NCBI GenBank assembly: GCA_031254575.1
Contig: JAIRUE010000033.1
Coordinates: 1 to 48,934, forward strand
Direction of reading: 5' to 3'
Origin: Oscillospiraceae bacterium
GTDB lineage: Bacteria; Bacillota; Clostridia; Oscillospirales; UBA929
Length of the DNA stretch: 48,934 bases
The translations under genes and the position numbers were made by a program. This document shows positions 9,333-19,994 of the stretch, piece by piece. Numbering within the stretch: position 1 is the first letter of the stretch; every line of letters starts with the position of its first letter. The notes beneath the pieces are model-generated. The model worked only from the letters and a program-made list of their open reading frames with translations, had not been told where the DNA came from and ran no database searches.

Positions 9333-9629
9333 GTGAACGCAAGCATTACCCAAGCCCTGCGCGATTACATCTTCGAGCGGGACAGCTACACCTGCGTTGT
9401 CTGCACGGGGGCGGCCTCTGACATCCATCACGTTGTGGCCCGCTCGCTGGGCGGGCGCAACCATCCGCACAATCTGGTAGCGGTCTGCCGCCCTCACCAC
9501 TGCCAGTTGCACGGCGAGCGGATACGCGGCTCCGTCTACACAACCTTCGAGGTACGCCAGGCGGTGCACGAGTACCTTCAAGACCTGTACGCGGAGGACA
9601 TCGAGGCGGGCGTGTGGGCGGGCGGCTGA
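9333..9629 (+). CDS. Small HNH endonuclease
   Basis: IFERDSYTCVVCTGAASDIHHVVARSLGGRNHPHNLVAVCRPHHCQLHG (CxxC, DIHH, N, HH); GTG start after AAAGGA. Confidence 0.8.
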   Translation: MNASITQALRDYIFERDSYTCVVCTGAASDIHHVVARSLGGRNHPHNLVAVCRPHHCQLHGERIRGSVYTTFEVRQAVHEYLQDLYAEDIEAGVWAGG

Positions 9630-9742
9630 GGCCCCCGCCCCCTCCGGCGGCTCCGGGGCGGTCTGTCCGCGCGCGGCCGTCCGCCCCTTTGCCGCCCCGG
9701 GCGCGTGACCGCGCCCTTCGCCCGCCTCTGCGCCAACCGAGG

Positions 9743-9800
9743 GTAAACGTAGGAAAAGAACCTTTTCACCTATGTGAAAAGGCCCTTTTCTAACGTTTAC
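9743..9800. repeat. 58-nt imperfect hairpin
   Basis: GTAAACGT-ag-GAAAAG-aa-CCTTTTCAC-ctat-GTGAAAAGG-cc-CTTTTC-ta-ACGTTTAC. Confidence 0.8.
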
Positions 9801-9930
9801 ATTATACCACAAAACGGCAAATCTGTAAAGGGCGTGTTGACGTGCGCGACCGTTTGCTTCACCTTAGGAACCCTCGAAGCGGAGCGGCGGCTCCCCCGCT
9901 CGCTGAGGCTCGCGGCCCCCGCCGCGCTCG

Positions 9931-10126
9931 CGCCCGCCTGCGGGCGTGCGGCCTGCGGGCCTGCGCTCGCAATCGCCCGGCCCCGGCCCCCTTGTCCGCT
10001 TCGGGGCCGCCTCCTTGCGGCCCCTGCGCTGGGGCCGGGGTGCCGCCTGCGGGCGGCCCTACCGCCGGGGGGCGGAGAGTTGGAGAGACGCGGAAGACGC
10101 GGGACGGCACCCCCTGACAGGGGTGC
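9931..10126. other. GC-rich multi-stem region, candidate structured RNA or DNA
   Basis: Stems: 9931-9946 (CGCCCG/CGGGCG), 9981-9990 with 10031-10040 (CCCCGGCCCC/GGGGCCGGGG), 10003-10024 (GGGGCCGC/GCGGCCCC), 10042-10057 (GCCGCC/GGCGGC), 10107-10126 (GCACCCC/GGGGTGC). Confidence 0.4.
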
Positions 10127-10140
10127 GTTGGCGCGTATGC

Positions 10141-10180
10141 CGCTACCATCATAGTGAGGCGCGGCTGTTTTGTGACACCG
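10141..10180. repeat. 40-bp direct repeat, copy 2
   Basis: Identical to 8854-8893. Confidence 0.95.
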
Positions 10181-10207
10181 GGGGTTTTCGCAGGATTTGG
10201 CGAACAC

Positions 10208-11056
10208 CTATTTCATAATAGAGGTTTTATTCGGTGAGTTCCTCCCCTCCAAGTCCGGGCGGCGGCGCTCGATCGCGGCAAAGCCGATTTCCACGTCCTC
10301 GTGCGCTTCTTCGGGGGTAAAGCATCCGACCGCCACCATATCGCGCTCCCGCAGCGTGGCATAGGAAAAAGTCAGGCCGACAAAAGGCGTCACACGTCCC
10401 GCCGCCATGCTTTTAATGGTTATGACCGGCTTTTTGGCCTGCCATATCACACTGTGGATATATTCAATCTCCACCTGCATCAAAAAGCCCGCGCAATTGT
10501 ATATCTGTATATACGTTTCCACATCGTATCCCTGTTCGTCGGAGTAGACGATGAGTTCCGGCATATGGGCCGACAGGCCGGGCGCCATGCCGTTGTCCCG
10601 TATCATTTTCAGATAATCCGGCAGGCGGTCGATGGTTTGAGTGTTTTTATTGACAAGCTGTTCTGCCGACGAGTGGTGCGGAAAGCAGAATTTCGCGCCT
10701 ATCTGCCTGCACTTCCTGATTTCGGCTTCCGCTTCGCGGCGTCCTTGGGGCGTATTGTCCACGTTGATAATGGGTGTGTCGATGATAATGACTTCCTTGC
10801 CTGTCCTGTCCTCCGCCAGCTTGCAGCCCTCAACGAGGACTTTGTTTTGTGCCGCGGGGGCCATGACGGCGTTGATGCCGTACTGTAAAAACGCTTCCAC
10901 AACGTCCGCAATGGCCTCTCTGTTCTTGTTGCTCCGTTCGATGTTATGGTCACTGGAGGGCGAGGTGTGGCTCCACCCGAGGAGCCAATTGGTCCCGATG
11001 ATCATGCGCGGCAGCGACACGCCGCCTGCCGTGGTGCGCGGAAATGGCACGGACAT
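10208..11056 (-). CDS. Conserved hypothetical protein, possibly TIM-barrel/aldo-keto-reductase-like
   Basis: 282-aa ORF; C-terminal VAVGCFTPEEAHEDVEIGFAAIERR resembles the AKR C-terminal region. Confidence 0.6.
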   Translation of the reverse strand: MSVPFPRTTAGGVSLPRMIIGTNWLLGWSHTSPSSDHNIERSNKNREAIADVVEAFLQYGINAVMAPAAQNKVLVEGCKLAEDRTGKEVIIIDTPIINVDNTPQGRREAEAEIRKCRQIGAKFCFPHHSSAEQLVNKNTQTIDRLPDYLKMIRDNGMAPGLSAHMPELIVYSDEQGYDVETYIQIYNCAGFLMQVEIEYIHSVIWQAKKPVITIKSMAAGRVTPFVGLTFSYATLRERDMVAVGCFTPEEAHEDVEIGFAAIERRRPDLEGRNSPNKTSIMK

Positions 11057-11183
11057 AAAAACGCCTCCCGATTATAAGTACATGTTTATCTTATCATGCC
11101 ATCTCCGCTTTATCAATAGCCTTTATCACCGGACATAACCCCCGCGTTCCATGAATATAGATGTGGACGAGGGGTGAGGCGTA

Positions 11184-12089
11184 ATGGAGGAACCAAAAGC
11201 CCGGGGGCAAAAAAACAGTCAGGCTTCATTCATAAGATTGCTGGCGTCGCTTACGATTTTGGGGTTGGTTTTGATTTTACGCGTCTTTTTTCCGGGGCAG
11301 ACGAGGGATTTTTTACAGAAAACCGTCGCCGGAGGTATGGATTATACTGTCCTGCTTGGTAATGTGGGCGACAGCCTGCGCGCTTTCGTACTGGGCGTAC
11401 CGCACCCGGACGCGTCGGAGGAGATGAAATCTGTAAACGAGGAAGACGGGCCGGAGACGGAGCCCTCTTTGCCGCTTGACCCGGACGGACACCCCGCGTA
11501 CGGTTCTCCGGGGGAAACCTACGACCCGGAAAAGGAGCCTCCGCCTGATGACGCGATTGGCCTGGGAGGGTTCGATACCCCTGTTTTGTGGGCGGACGCG
11601 CGTTTTTTTATGTCTCTGGAAGACGATGTGGACGATACGCTCCCTCTCCCTTTTGGAATGCAGAAGCCGGACAGGGTAGATTACGGCGTCTATGAACTGC
11701 CGTTTGCGTCAGTGTTGCCCGCCGAGGGGAAACTTTCGTCGCCGTTCGGCTACCGCATCCATCCGGTCTATGGCGACTGGCGGTTCCATTACGGGATCGA
11801 CATAGCCAATAAGTCCGGGACGCCGATCGCCGCTTTTGCCGACGGGACGGTTGCCGCGACAGGCGTAAGCCCCAGTTATGGAAATTATCTCCTTGTTGAG
11901 CACGAGGGTGGGTTTGTCACGCTTTACGCGCACTGTAAAAAAATCACCGTCAAAGCCGGACAGAAAGTCTCGATGGGGCAGACGGTCGCGGCGGTCGGTT
12001 CCACCGGGGTTTCGACCGGGCCGCATCTGCACTTTGAACTGCGCCTCGGCGGCGCGTTCCTTGACCCGGCGTTATATGTGGAGATATGA
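11184..12089 (+). CDS. spoIVFA: M23 (LytM) domain membrane protein, SpoIVFA-like
   Basis: N-terminal TM; FGYRIHPVYGDWRFHYGIDIANKSGTPIAA..GPHLHFEL; overlaps M50 protease gene. Confidence 0.75.
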   Translation: MEEPKARGQKNSQASFIRLLASLTILGLVLILRVFFPGQTRDFLQKTVAGGMDYTVLLGNVGDSLRAFVLGVPHPDASEEMKSVNEEDGPETEPSLPLDPDGHPAYGSPGETYDPEKEPPPDDAIGLGGFDTPVLWADARFFMSLEDDVDDTLPLPFGMQKPDRVDYGVYELPFASVLPAEGKLSSPFGYRIHPVYGDWRFHYGIDIANKSGTPIAAFADGTVAATGVSPSYGNYLLVEHEGGFVTLYAHCKKITVKAGQKVSMGQTVAAVGSTGVSTGPHLHFELRLGGAFLDPALYVEI

Positions 12090-12691
12090 CGGTTGGCAGG
12101 GTCAAGATACGCGCCGGATTTGTGCTGCTGGTGAGTATTCTGGTCTATCTGGACAGGGGGTATCTGCTCCTGATCGTGTTCGCGGCGGCGGCGTTGCATG
12201 AGCTGGGGCACTATATCCCGCTGCGCCTGCTGGGGGGGCGTGTCACGCGGCTGGAACTGACCGGCGGCGGTATCGGCATGACCTTTTCCTTTTATCAAAA
12301 GCGAAAGGGCGTAAAAACGCGTTTACTGAACGGATACGCGCGGGAAATCCTGGCCGTGCTGGGCGGGCCGGCGGCGAGCCTCGGTTTCGCGTTGCTTTTT
12401 TCGCTGCGGAATGGTATAATAAAAGAACAGGCGGCGCTCGCGGGGATGTGCCTGTCGCACGGCGTGTTCAATCTGCTGCCGATGCGGGGGCTGGACGGCG
12501 GGCGGGTGTTGGAGCTGGCGTCCGGCGCGCTGGGATTTACGCACGCGCGGACAGCCCTCAATGTCACAACAACATTGACGGCGTTGCTTTTGGGAGGGCT
12601 GTGCGGCGTTTTGGCTCTGTGCTACCGCGACGTTTCGCTGCTGCTGGCGATGATTTATGTGCTGTCGTCAGCGCTGCCAAAGCCGTCGTGA
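12086..12691 (+). CDS. spoIVFB: M50 site-2 protease, SpoIVFB-like
   Basis: HELGHYIPLRLLGG zinc motif, NLLPMRGLDGGRV second motif, multiple TM segments. Confidence 0.85.
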   Translation: MTVGRVKIRAGFVLLVSILVYLDRGYLLLIVFAAAALHELGHYIPLRLLGGRVTRLELTGGGIGMTFSFYQKRKGVKTRLLNGYAREILAVLGGPAASLGFALLFSLRNGIIKEQAALAGMCLSHGVFNLLPMRGLDGGRVLELASGALGFTHARTALNVTTTLTALLLGGLCGVLALCYRDVSLLLAMIYVLSSALPKPS

Positions 12692-12790
12692 CATACATCG
12701 TCCGTTCCGCGCTGCATCGCTTTAGGATGGTATAATAAATATACACAACGGCTCCGGCCGTCGGGCCGTCCGGATATGCAAGAGGTACCT

Positions 12791-14602
12791 ATGACCCCCT
12801 ACCAAAGAATCGAGCCGTTCCTGACCGCCGTGAAAAAGCCGGCGCGCTATACCGGCGGCGAATACAATTCCGTGCAGAAAGACCCGCGTTCCGTTGATCT
12901 GCGGGTGGTGTTCTGCTTCCCCGACACTTATGAAATCGGCATGTCCTGTCTTGGCCTGCGCATCCTTTATGACGTGATAAACCGCCTGCCCTACGTGTGG
13001 TGCGAGCGGGCGTTCGCGCCGTGGGAGGATATGCGGGGCCTTTTGCTGCGCAAAAAAGTACCGCTCTACGCGCTGGAGAGCGGCGACGGGCTGCGGGACT
13101 TTGACGTGCTGGCGTTCACGCTGCAATATGAGCTGTCCTATACCAACGTACTGCTGATGCTTGATCTCGCGGGGCTGCCTCTGCGGGCGGCGGAGCGGGA
13201 CGAAACCCATCCGCTGGTCATTGCGGGAGGGCCGTGCGCGTTCCACCCCGAACCGATGGCGGATTTTATCGACCTGTTCGCCGTCGGTGAGGGTGAGGAA
13301 GTAACTGTCGAGCTGATGGAATTGTTACGCGCGGCAAAAAAGGACGGCCTTCCGCGCCATGCGGTTTTGGAACAGGCGGCGGCTATACCGGGATTATACG
13401 TACCGTCGCTTTACCGGGTTTCTTACCGTCCCGACGGGACGCTTGCCGCGGTGGAGCCGTCCCGCGGCGCGCCTTCTGTGGTGAAAAAACGCATTATCCG
13501 TGATTTGAACAATCTCCCCTGCCCGGAACGCCCCATTGCCGCGAGTACCGAAATCGTGCATGACCGGGTGATGCTGGAGCTGTTCCGGGGCTGCGCGCGC
13601 GGCTGCCGGTTTTGCCAGGCCGGGTATACGTCCCGCCCTGTGCGGGAAAAATCGCCCGAAACGCTGTTTGGACAGGCAAAGACGGCGATTGAAAACTGCG
13701 GCGGTTCCGAAATCGGGCTGGTGTCGCTTTCAACAAGCGATTACAGCGGGTTGGAGACGCTTTGCGGAACCCTTGCCCCGTGGTGCGGACCGCGCCGTGT
13801 CAGTCTCTCGCTTCCCTCCCTGCGCGCCGACAGTTTTTCGCCTTCCCTGCTCAAAAAAGCCGGGCAGGTGCGCAAATCCGGGCTGACGTTCGCGCCGGAG
13901 GCGGGGTCGGCGCGGTTGAGGAATGTGATCAATAAAAACCTTGCTGAAAGCGATTTGATGTCGGCTTGCGCCGCCGCCTTCACCGGCGGGTGGAACGGCG
14001 TCAAGCTGTATTTCATGCTGGGCCTGCCGGCCGAGACGGATGAGGACGTGCGCGAGATCGCCCATTTGTGCGGGCGGGTGTATCAGCTTTGGCGGCAGGT
14101 CGTGCCCGACAGGGGGCGCGGCGTGCGGATCACCGCCGGCGCGTCCTGTTTTGTACCCAAACCGCATACGCCGTTCCAGTGGGAGCCGATGACGCCGCCG
14201 GGTGAACTGCGGCGGCGCGCGGGGCTTGTGCGGGAGGCGATGCGCAAACAGGTGACATTTCACTGGCACGAACCGGACGCGGGCTACCTTGAATGTGTGT
14301 TGAGCCGGGGTGACCGGCGGGTGGGCGCGGCGGTGGAGCGGGCGTACCGCATGGGATGCCGTATGGACGGCTGGAGCGAGTGTTTTTCCCTTGATATGTG
14401 GCGGGAAGCGTTTGCTGCGGAGGATATTGATCCCGATTTTTACGCCCTGCGGCGGCGCGGGCCGGACGAGGTGCTGCCGTGGTCGCACATCTCCTGCGGC
14501 GTATCGGCGGAGCATTTCTGGCGCGAGCGGGAAAAAGCGGTCCGGGCCGCGCCGTCGGCCGATTGCCGGAACGGCTGCGAGGGGTGCGGGATATGCTGCT
14601 GA
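12791..14602 (+). CDS. Radical SAM protein, TIGR03960 family
   Basis: ELFRGCARGCRFCQAGYTSRPVREKSPETL, B12-binding-like N-terminus; next gene is the usual partner. Alternative start 12776. Confidence 0.88.
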   Translation: MTPYQRIEPFLTAVKKPARYTGGEYNSVQKDPRSVDLRVVFCFPDTYEIGMSCLGLRILYDVINRLPYVWCERAFAPWEDMRGLLLRKKVPLYALESGDGLRDFDVLAFTLQYELSYTNVLLMLDLAGLPLRAAERDETHPLVIAGGPCAFHPEPMADFIDLFAVGEGEEVTVELMELLRAAKKDGLPRHAVLEQAAAIPGLYVPSLYRVSYRPDGTLAAVEPSRGAPSVVKKRIIRDLNNLPCPERPIAASTEIVHDRVMLELFRGCARGCRFCQAGYTSRPVREKSPETLFGQAKTAIENCGGSEIGLVSLSTSDYSGLETLCGTLAPWCGPRRVSLSLPSLRADSFSPSLLKKAGQVRKSGLTFAPEAGSARLRNVINKNLAESDLMSACAAAFTGGWNGVKLYFMLGLPAETDEDVREIAHLCGRVYQLWRQVVPDRGRGVRITAGASCFVPKPHTPFQWEPMTPPGELRRRAGLVREAMRKQVTFHWHEPDAGYLECVLSRGDRRVGAAVERAYRMGCRMDGWSECFSLDMWREAFAAEDIDPDFYALRRRGPDEVLPWSHISCGVSAEHFWREREKAVRAAPSADCRNGCEGCGICC

Positions 14603-15240
14603 ACATACGGCTTGCCTATCACAAAACCGGGCGGGCGCGGTTTCTGTCCCATCTCGACACCATGCGCGTTTTCCAGCAATCCCTGACCCGCGCGAAACTG
14701 CCGCTGCGCTACTCCGAGGGATTCAATCCCCATATCGTTCTCTCTATCGCACTGCCGCTGGGCGTGGGGATGGAAAGCGTCACGGAGCGGCTTGATTTCG
14801 GCGTGACTGAAAATATGAACATGGGGACGCTGCCCGCCGCGCTCAACGCCGTTTTGCCGGAGGGGTTTCTTGTTTCACGGGCGGCCGCAGGGGGACGGTC
14901 CGTTTCACAGATTACTTTTGCGCGGTATGAGATCACCGCCGACTCGCAAGCGAAGCCGGAAAGGGTCCTGGCGCTGTTTGCCTCTTCGGCGGTGGTGGAG
15001 AAGCGCAATAAGAGGAAAGAGCTCGTGCCGACCGACATCGTGCCGTTTATCCGCGGCGTATCATGTGAGCCGTCCGGGGATAAACTGCGCCTCACCGCCA
15101 CGCTGTCCGCGCGGGAGCCTGTGCTCAACCCGGAGTATGTCGCCGAGGCGTGGCGGCTCTATCTCGACCCGGAGGCGGCGTTTTCGTTCAAACGGACGGC
15201 CCTGCTGGACGGGGATGAGAAATTATTTGATAATCTGTAA
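14593..15240 (+). CDS. TIGR03936/DUF2344 radical SAM-linked protein
   Basis: RLAYHKTGRARFLSHLDTMRVFQQSLTRAKLPLRYSEGFNPHIVLSIALPLGVGMES; overlaps upstream gene. Confidence 0.9.
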   Translation: MLLNIRLAYHKTGRARFLSHLDTMRVFQQSLTRAKLPLRYSEGFNPHIVLSIALPLGVGMESVTERLDFGVTENMNMGTLPAALNAVLPEGFLVSRAAAGGRSVSQITFARYEITADSQAKPERVLALFASSAVVEKRNKRKELVPTDIVPFIRGVSCEPSGDKLRLTATLSAREPVLNPEYVAEAWRLYLDPEAAFSFKRTALLDGDEKLFDNL

Positions 15241-15284
15241 AGGATAAACTTATACAGAAATAACCCGTTGCCGCGCAAAAAGCT

Positions 15285-15309
15285 GTCCCCCGCCCTGCGG
15301 ACGGGGGAC
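15285..15309 (-). terminator. Terminator hairpin between convergent genes
   Basis: GTCCCCCG-N9-CGGGGGAC, with AAAA on its plus-strand left side (T-run on minus). Confidence 0.65.
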
Positions 15310-15313
15310 AATG

Positions 15314-15940
15314 CTATCTCTCCTCATAACATCGCGTGGCCGTTTCCCAGTCTGCCACATGGAACCAGTCCTGTATGTAGTCCGCGCGTACGTTATAATG
15401 CTTTAGATAATAGGCGTGTTCCCAGACGTCGATGCAGGCGAGAGGGATCAGCCCGCGTGTCAGCAATGTGTCCTGATTGGCGGTCGTGACGATGTGCGGG
15501 TCGCCGTCCGCGTTGCAGGAAAGCCACGCGTAGCCGGAACCGAACACACCCGCGGCGGCTTTGGAAAACGCCGCGGCAAAGCCTTCAAAACCGTCAAACG
15601 CGCGCCCGACCGCGTCCAATAACCCGCCGGTGACGCGCGTCCCGTTCCCGTCCTTTGGGGTGAGGTGGTCAAAGAAAAATTCATGGTTATAGACGCCGCC
15701 GCCGTTGTTTTTGACCGGTATACGCAGGGGCTCCGGCAGCCAGTTGGCCTGTGTGAGCAGCCGTTCAAGGCTCCAGCCGTGGTATTCGGGGTAGTTTTTG
15801 AGCGCGGCGTTGAGATTATCGATGTAGGCGCGCAGGTGGCGGTCGTGGTGGAGCTGCATGGTCAGCGTGTCGATATACGGTTCCAGCGCGTCATAGGCAT
15901 ACGGCAGCGGCGGCAGTTCAAACGGATAATGTTGTGACAT
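15314..15940 (-). CDS. sodA: Superoxide dismutase (Fe/Mn)
   Basis: YAYDALEPYIDTLTMQLHHDRHLRAYIDNLN..., GSGYAWL, DVWEHAYYLKH. Confidence 0.95.
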   Translation of the reverse strand: MSQHYPFELPPLPYAYDALEPYIDTLTMQLHHDRHLRAYIDNLNAALKNYPEYHGWSLERLLTQANWLPEPLRIPVKNNGGGVYNHEFFFDHLTPKDGNGTRVTGGLLDAVGRAFDGFEGFAAAFSKAAAGVFGSGYAWLSCNADGDPHIVTTANQDTLLTRGLIPLACIDVWEHAYYLKHYNVRADYIQDWFHVADWETATRCYEER

Positions 15941-15965
15941 GGACGGCACCTCTTTTTACCTTAGT

Positions 15966-17954
<1,989 letters not shown>

Positions 17955-18797
17955 TTAAAGGCGGTGTCTGACGGCGCCCAGGGAGGCGGCCATTCCGGCG
18001 AGGAAAGCCGCCGCGCAGACGGCGGACACAGCCGCGGCCGCGTTACCGCCGGCTATCTCAAACCCCGCGCAGGTAAGGTTTATGAGGGCGAAAATATAGT
18101 TCATCACGATAAGCCACGGCGGGATACTTCCCCGCCGCTCCCCGGCGTACAGGCTTCTGACCGCCGTGTTGACGGCCTTGAGGATGCCGGCGAAGTAAAA
18201 AATCAGAACGCCGGCGGCGGCGATGACGGCGAGAATGGCGCCCAGAGCTTCTACCTTGCGTATCCCTTTAGTAATGCCTTCTATCGGCGCGAGAAATTCA
18301 GGTTTTTTATTCAAAAAGGCTGTAAACATAGCAGTCTCAATGACGGCGGCAAGTATAAAAAGGAGCGAAAACTGCGCGATAACGGCAATCTTTATAAAAC
18401 GGAGCGTACCCGCCGGAGAGCCGGCTTTCTTCCTTGATTCGGAAAACAACACCCAAAGACCGGCGCAGATCAGAACGGACGGCGCCAAACCCAGCAGCGA
18501 CAGGATAAGCTGCGGCAGCAACGCGTCTTCCGCCAGCAGCGGGGCGGCGGCATTGAGGCGGCCCAGCAAGCCGCCGTAAACTCCCATAAAGGACGAACCC
18601 GATGACAGGGCGTTGAAAAACACGCTCACCGTGTAGAACAGTACCGTGATAAAAAAGGCAGTGGACGCCCCTGTTCCGGCGATAACATTGAAAGCCTTGG
18701 ATCGCGCCGACTGTCTCGCGGCCGCGCCTGGGGATATGCAGCCGCACTCTTCCCCTTCGTTCAGCACTCGTTTGCACAGGGGGCACACGTTGACCAT
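17955..18797 (-). CDS. Hypothetical membrane protein with N-terminal zinc ribbon
   Basis: MVNVCPLCKRVLNEGEECGC followed by multiple TM helices. Confidence 0.75.
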   Translation of the reverse strand: MVNVCPLCKRVLNEGEECGCISPGAAARQSARSKAFNVIAGTGASTAFFITVLFYTVSVFFNALSSGSSFMGVYGGLLGRLNAAAPLLAEDALLPQLILSLLGLAPSVLICAGLWVLFSESRKKAGSPAGTLRFIKIAVIAQFSLLFILAAVIETAMFTAFLNKKPEFLAPIEGITKGIRKVEALGAILAVIAAAGVLIFYFAGILKAVNTAVRSLYAGERRGSIPPWLIVMNYIFALINLTCAGFEIAGGNAAAAVSAVCAAAFLAGMAASLGAVRHRL

Positions 18798-18873
18798 ATC
18801 AACCGCCTCCGGCCCGCAAATAATGGCACAAAAGTACTGTATCACGACCCGGGGGCATTGTCAAACAGGAATT

Positions 18874-19626
18874 TCAACTCCGCCCGAATACATCCTCCAT
18901 CTGAAAATAGCTGTCCGGCACCGCGCCGACGATGATCGTTTCGGCAATACTCACCTGTGTGCCAACCTGCGTGCCGACACTGTAACCCGGCAGCAGGACG
19001 GTGATGTCCACCGTGATCTCCATCATGATCTGGTGGCGGGTCTGATTGATGCCGGCGGCGGAGAACTGATTGGAAAACGACGCGCTGACCGTGCCCAGCG
19101 GCACGATTTTGAGCGGTATGCGGGGTCCGCGGCCGCTGAGGACGTCGCCGTTGATGAGGTTGCCTATGGGGATGGACAGCCTGGAGGTGTCGGCGTGCTC
19201 AAGCGAGGAGAGGACTTCTTCGGTGATGCCGGCTTTAAGGCGGTTTATGGAGATGATGTCGCTCCTGAGCGCGGTGATCTGGCCGTAAATGTCTTTTTCA
19301 AAATACACAAGGTTACCGTACGCGATGCCCTCGCCGGCAATGCGCCTGACGATGGCCTCATTGATCACGCGCGACGCGAGCTGATCCACCTGTACGCGGG
19401 CCATTTGCGTCATAATGGGGCGCAGATGGTGTTGGACGTAATAATTCCCGCCAATCAATACCAATACCAATACCGCAACGGCGGCGATGATAACCGCGCG
19501 GCGGCGCGCCGCGGCCGCCGGCGTCCGGCGGGAACTTCGGCGGCGGGCGGGCTCCGCCCTCTTGCGGAGGAGCCGCACCCGCGCGGTGCGCAGCCAAAGG
19601 GAGAAACGGTGACGGAAACGGCGCAT
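18874..19626 (-). CDS. yunB: Sporulation protein YunB
   Basis: TM then LRPIMTQMARVQVDQLASRVINEAI...PLGTVSASFSNQFSAAGINQTRHQI...IVGAVPDSYF. Confidence 0.88.
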   Translation of the reverse strand: MRRFRHRFSLWLRTARVRLLRKRAEPARRRSSRRTPAAAARRRAVIIAAVAVLVLVLIGGNYYVQHHLRPIMTQMARVQVDQLASRVINEAIVRRIAGEGIAYGNLVYFEKDIYGQITALRSDIISINRLKAGITEEVLSSLEHADTSRLSIPIGNLINGDVLSGRGPRIPLKIVPLGTVSASFSNQFSAAGINQTRHQIMMEITVDITVLLPGYSVGTQVGTQVSIAETIIVGAVPDSYFQMEDVFGRS

Positions 19627-19715
19627 GGCATGACCCCCCCTACGAGCCAATGTATGCGCCGCGCGGAAACCATATGAGCCTGTGCGGGATAGAGAAATTT
19701 TTATGGAAAGTATGC

Positions 19716-19776
19716 TTGACATTCTGAAAATCCTGTGCTATCCTATAATGGAAAGCAAACTTTCCATTATAGGATA
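19716..19776 (+). promoter_or_regulatory. Promoter overlapped by perfect 17-bp-arm palindrome
   Basis: TTGACA (19716-19721), 17-nt spacer, TATCCT (19739-19744); TATCCTATAATGGAAAG-CAAA-CTTTCCATTATAGGATA (19739-19776). Confidence 0.75.
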
Positions 19777-19790
19777 AGGAGGGCAGTGAA

Positions 19791-19994
19791 TTGCAAAACC
19801 GCATAGAAGAACTGCGGAAACGGCGCGGGGTCACACAGGAAGAACTGGCCGCCGCGCTGGAAGTGTCAAGGCAGACCATCGGCTCGCTGGAAAACGGGCG
19901 GTATAACCCGTCTATCATCCTGGCGTTCAGGCTTGCGCGTTTTTTTGGCATGGCGGTGGAAGAAATTTTTATTTACGGGGAGGAAAGAAAATGA
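19791..19994 (+). CDS. XRE-family HTH transcriptional regulator
   Basis: IEELRKRRGVTQEELAAALEVSRQTIGSLENGRYNPSIILAFRLARFF; TTG start after AAGGAGGG. Confidence 0.92.
   Translation: MQNRIEELRKRRGVTQEELAAALEVSRQTIGSLENGRYNPSIILAFRLARFFGMAVEEIFIYGEERK

Larger units (their letters stand above)
8894..10140. mobile_element. Putative HNH-encoding element bounded by 40-bp direct repeats
   Basis: Lies between exact 40-bp repeats; inner edges CATACGCGCCGACGC (8895-8909) and GCGTTGGCGCGTATG (10125-10139) are inverted repeats with one mismatch; contains HNH ORF, small ORF and hairpins. Confidence 0.45.

Noticed and set aside
9333-10180. IscB/HEARO (omega-RNA) system
   Set aside because: HNH plus structured region is suggestive, but the ORF is about 98 aa and no RuvC or arginine-rich IscB features are seen.
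8854-10180. CRISPR array
   Set aside because: Only two copies of the repeat, 1.2 kb apart; no regularly spaced repeats or cas genes anywhere in the window.
9774-10218. Overlapping ORFs in the GC-rich block (126, 136, 91, 97, 90 aa)
   Set aside because: Low-complexity Ala/Arg/Pro/Gly products in all frames with no RBS support; better explained as noncoding repeat sequence.
18646-19677. 343-aa plus-strand ORF
   Set aside because: Antisense to yunB and the zinc-ribbon membrane gene; shadow ORF.
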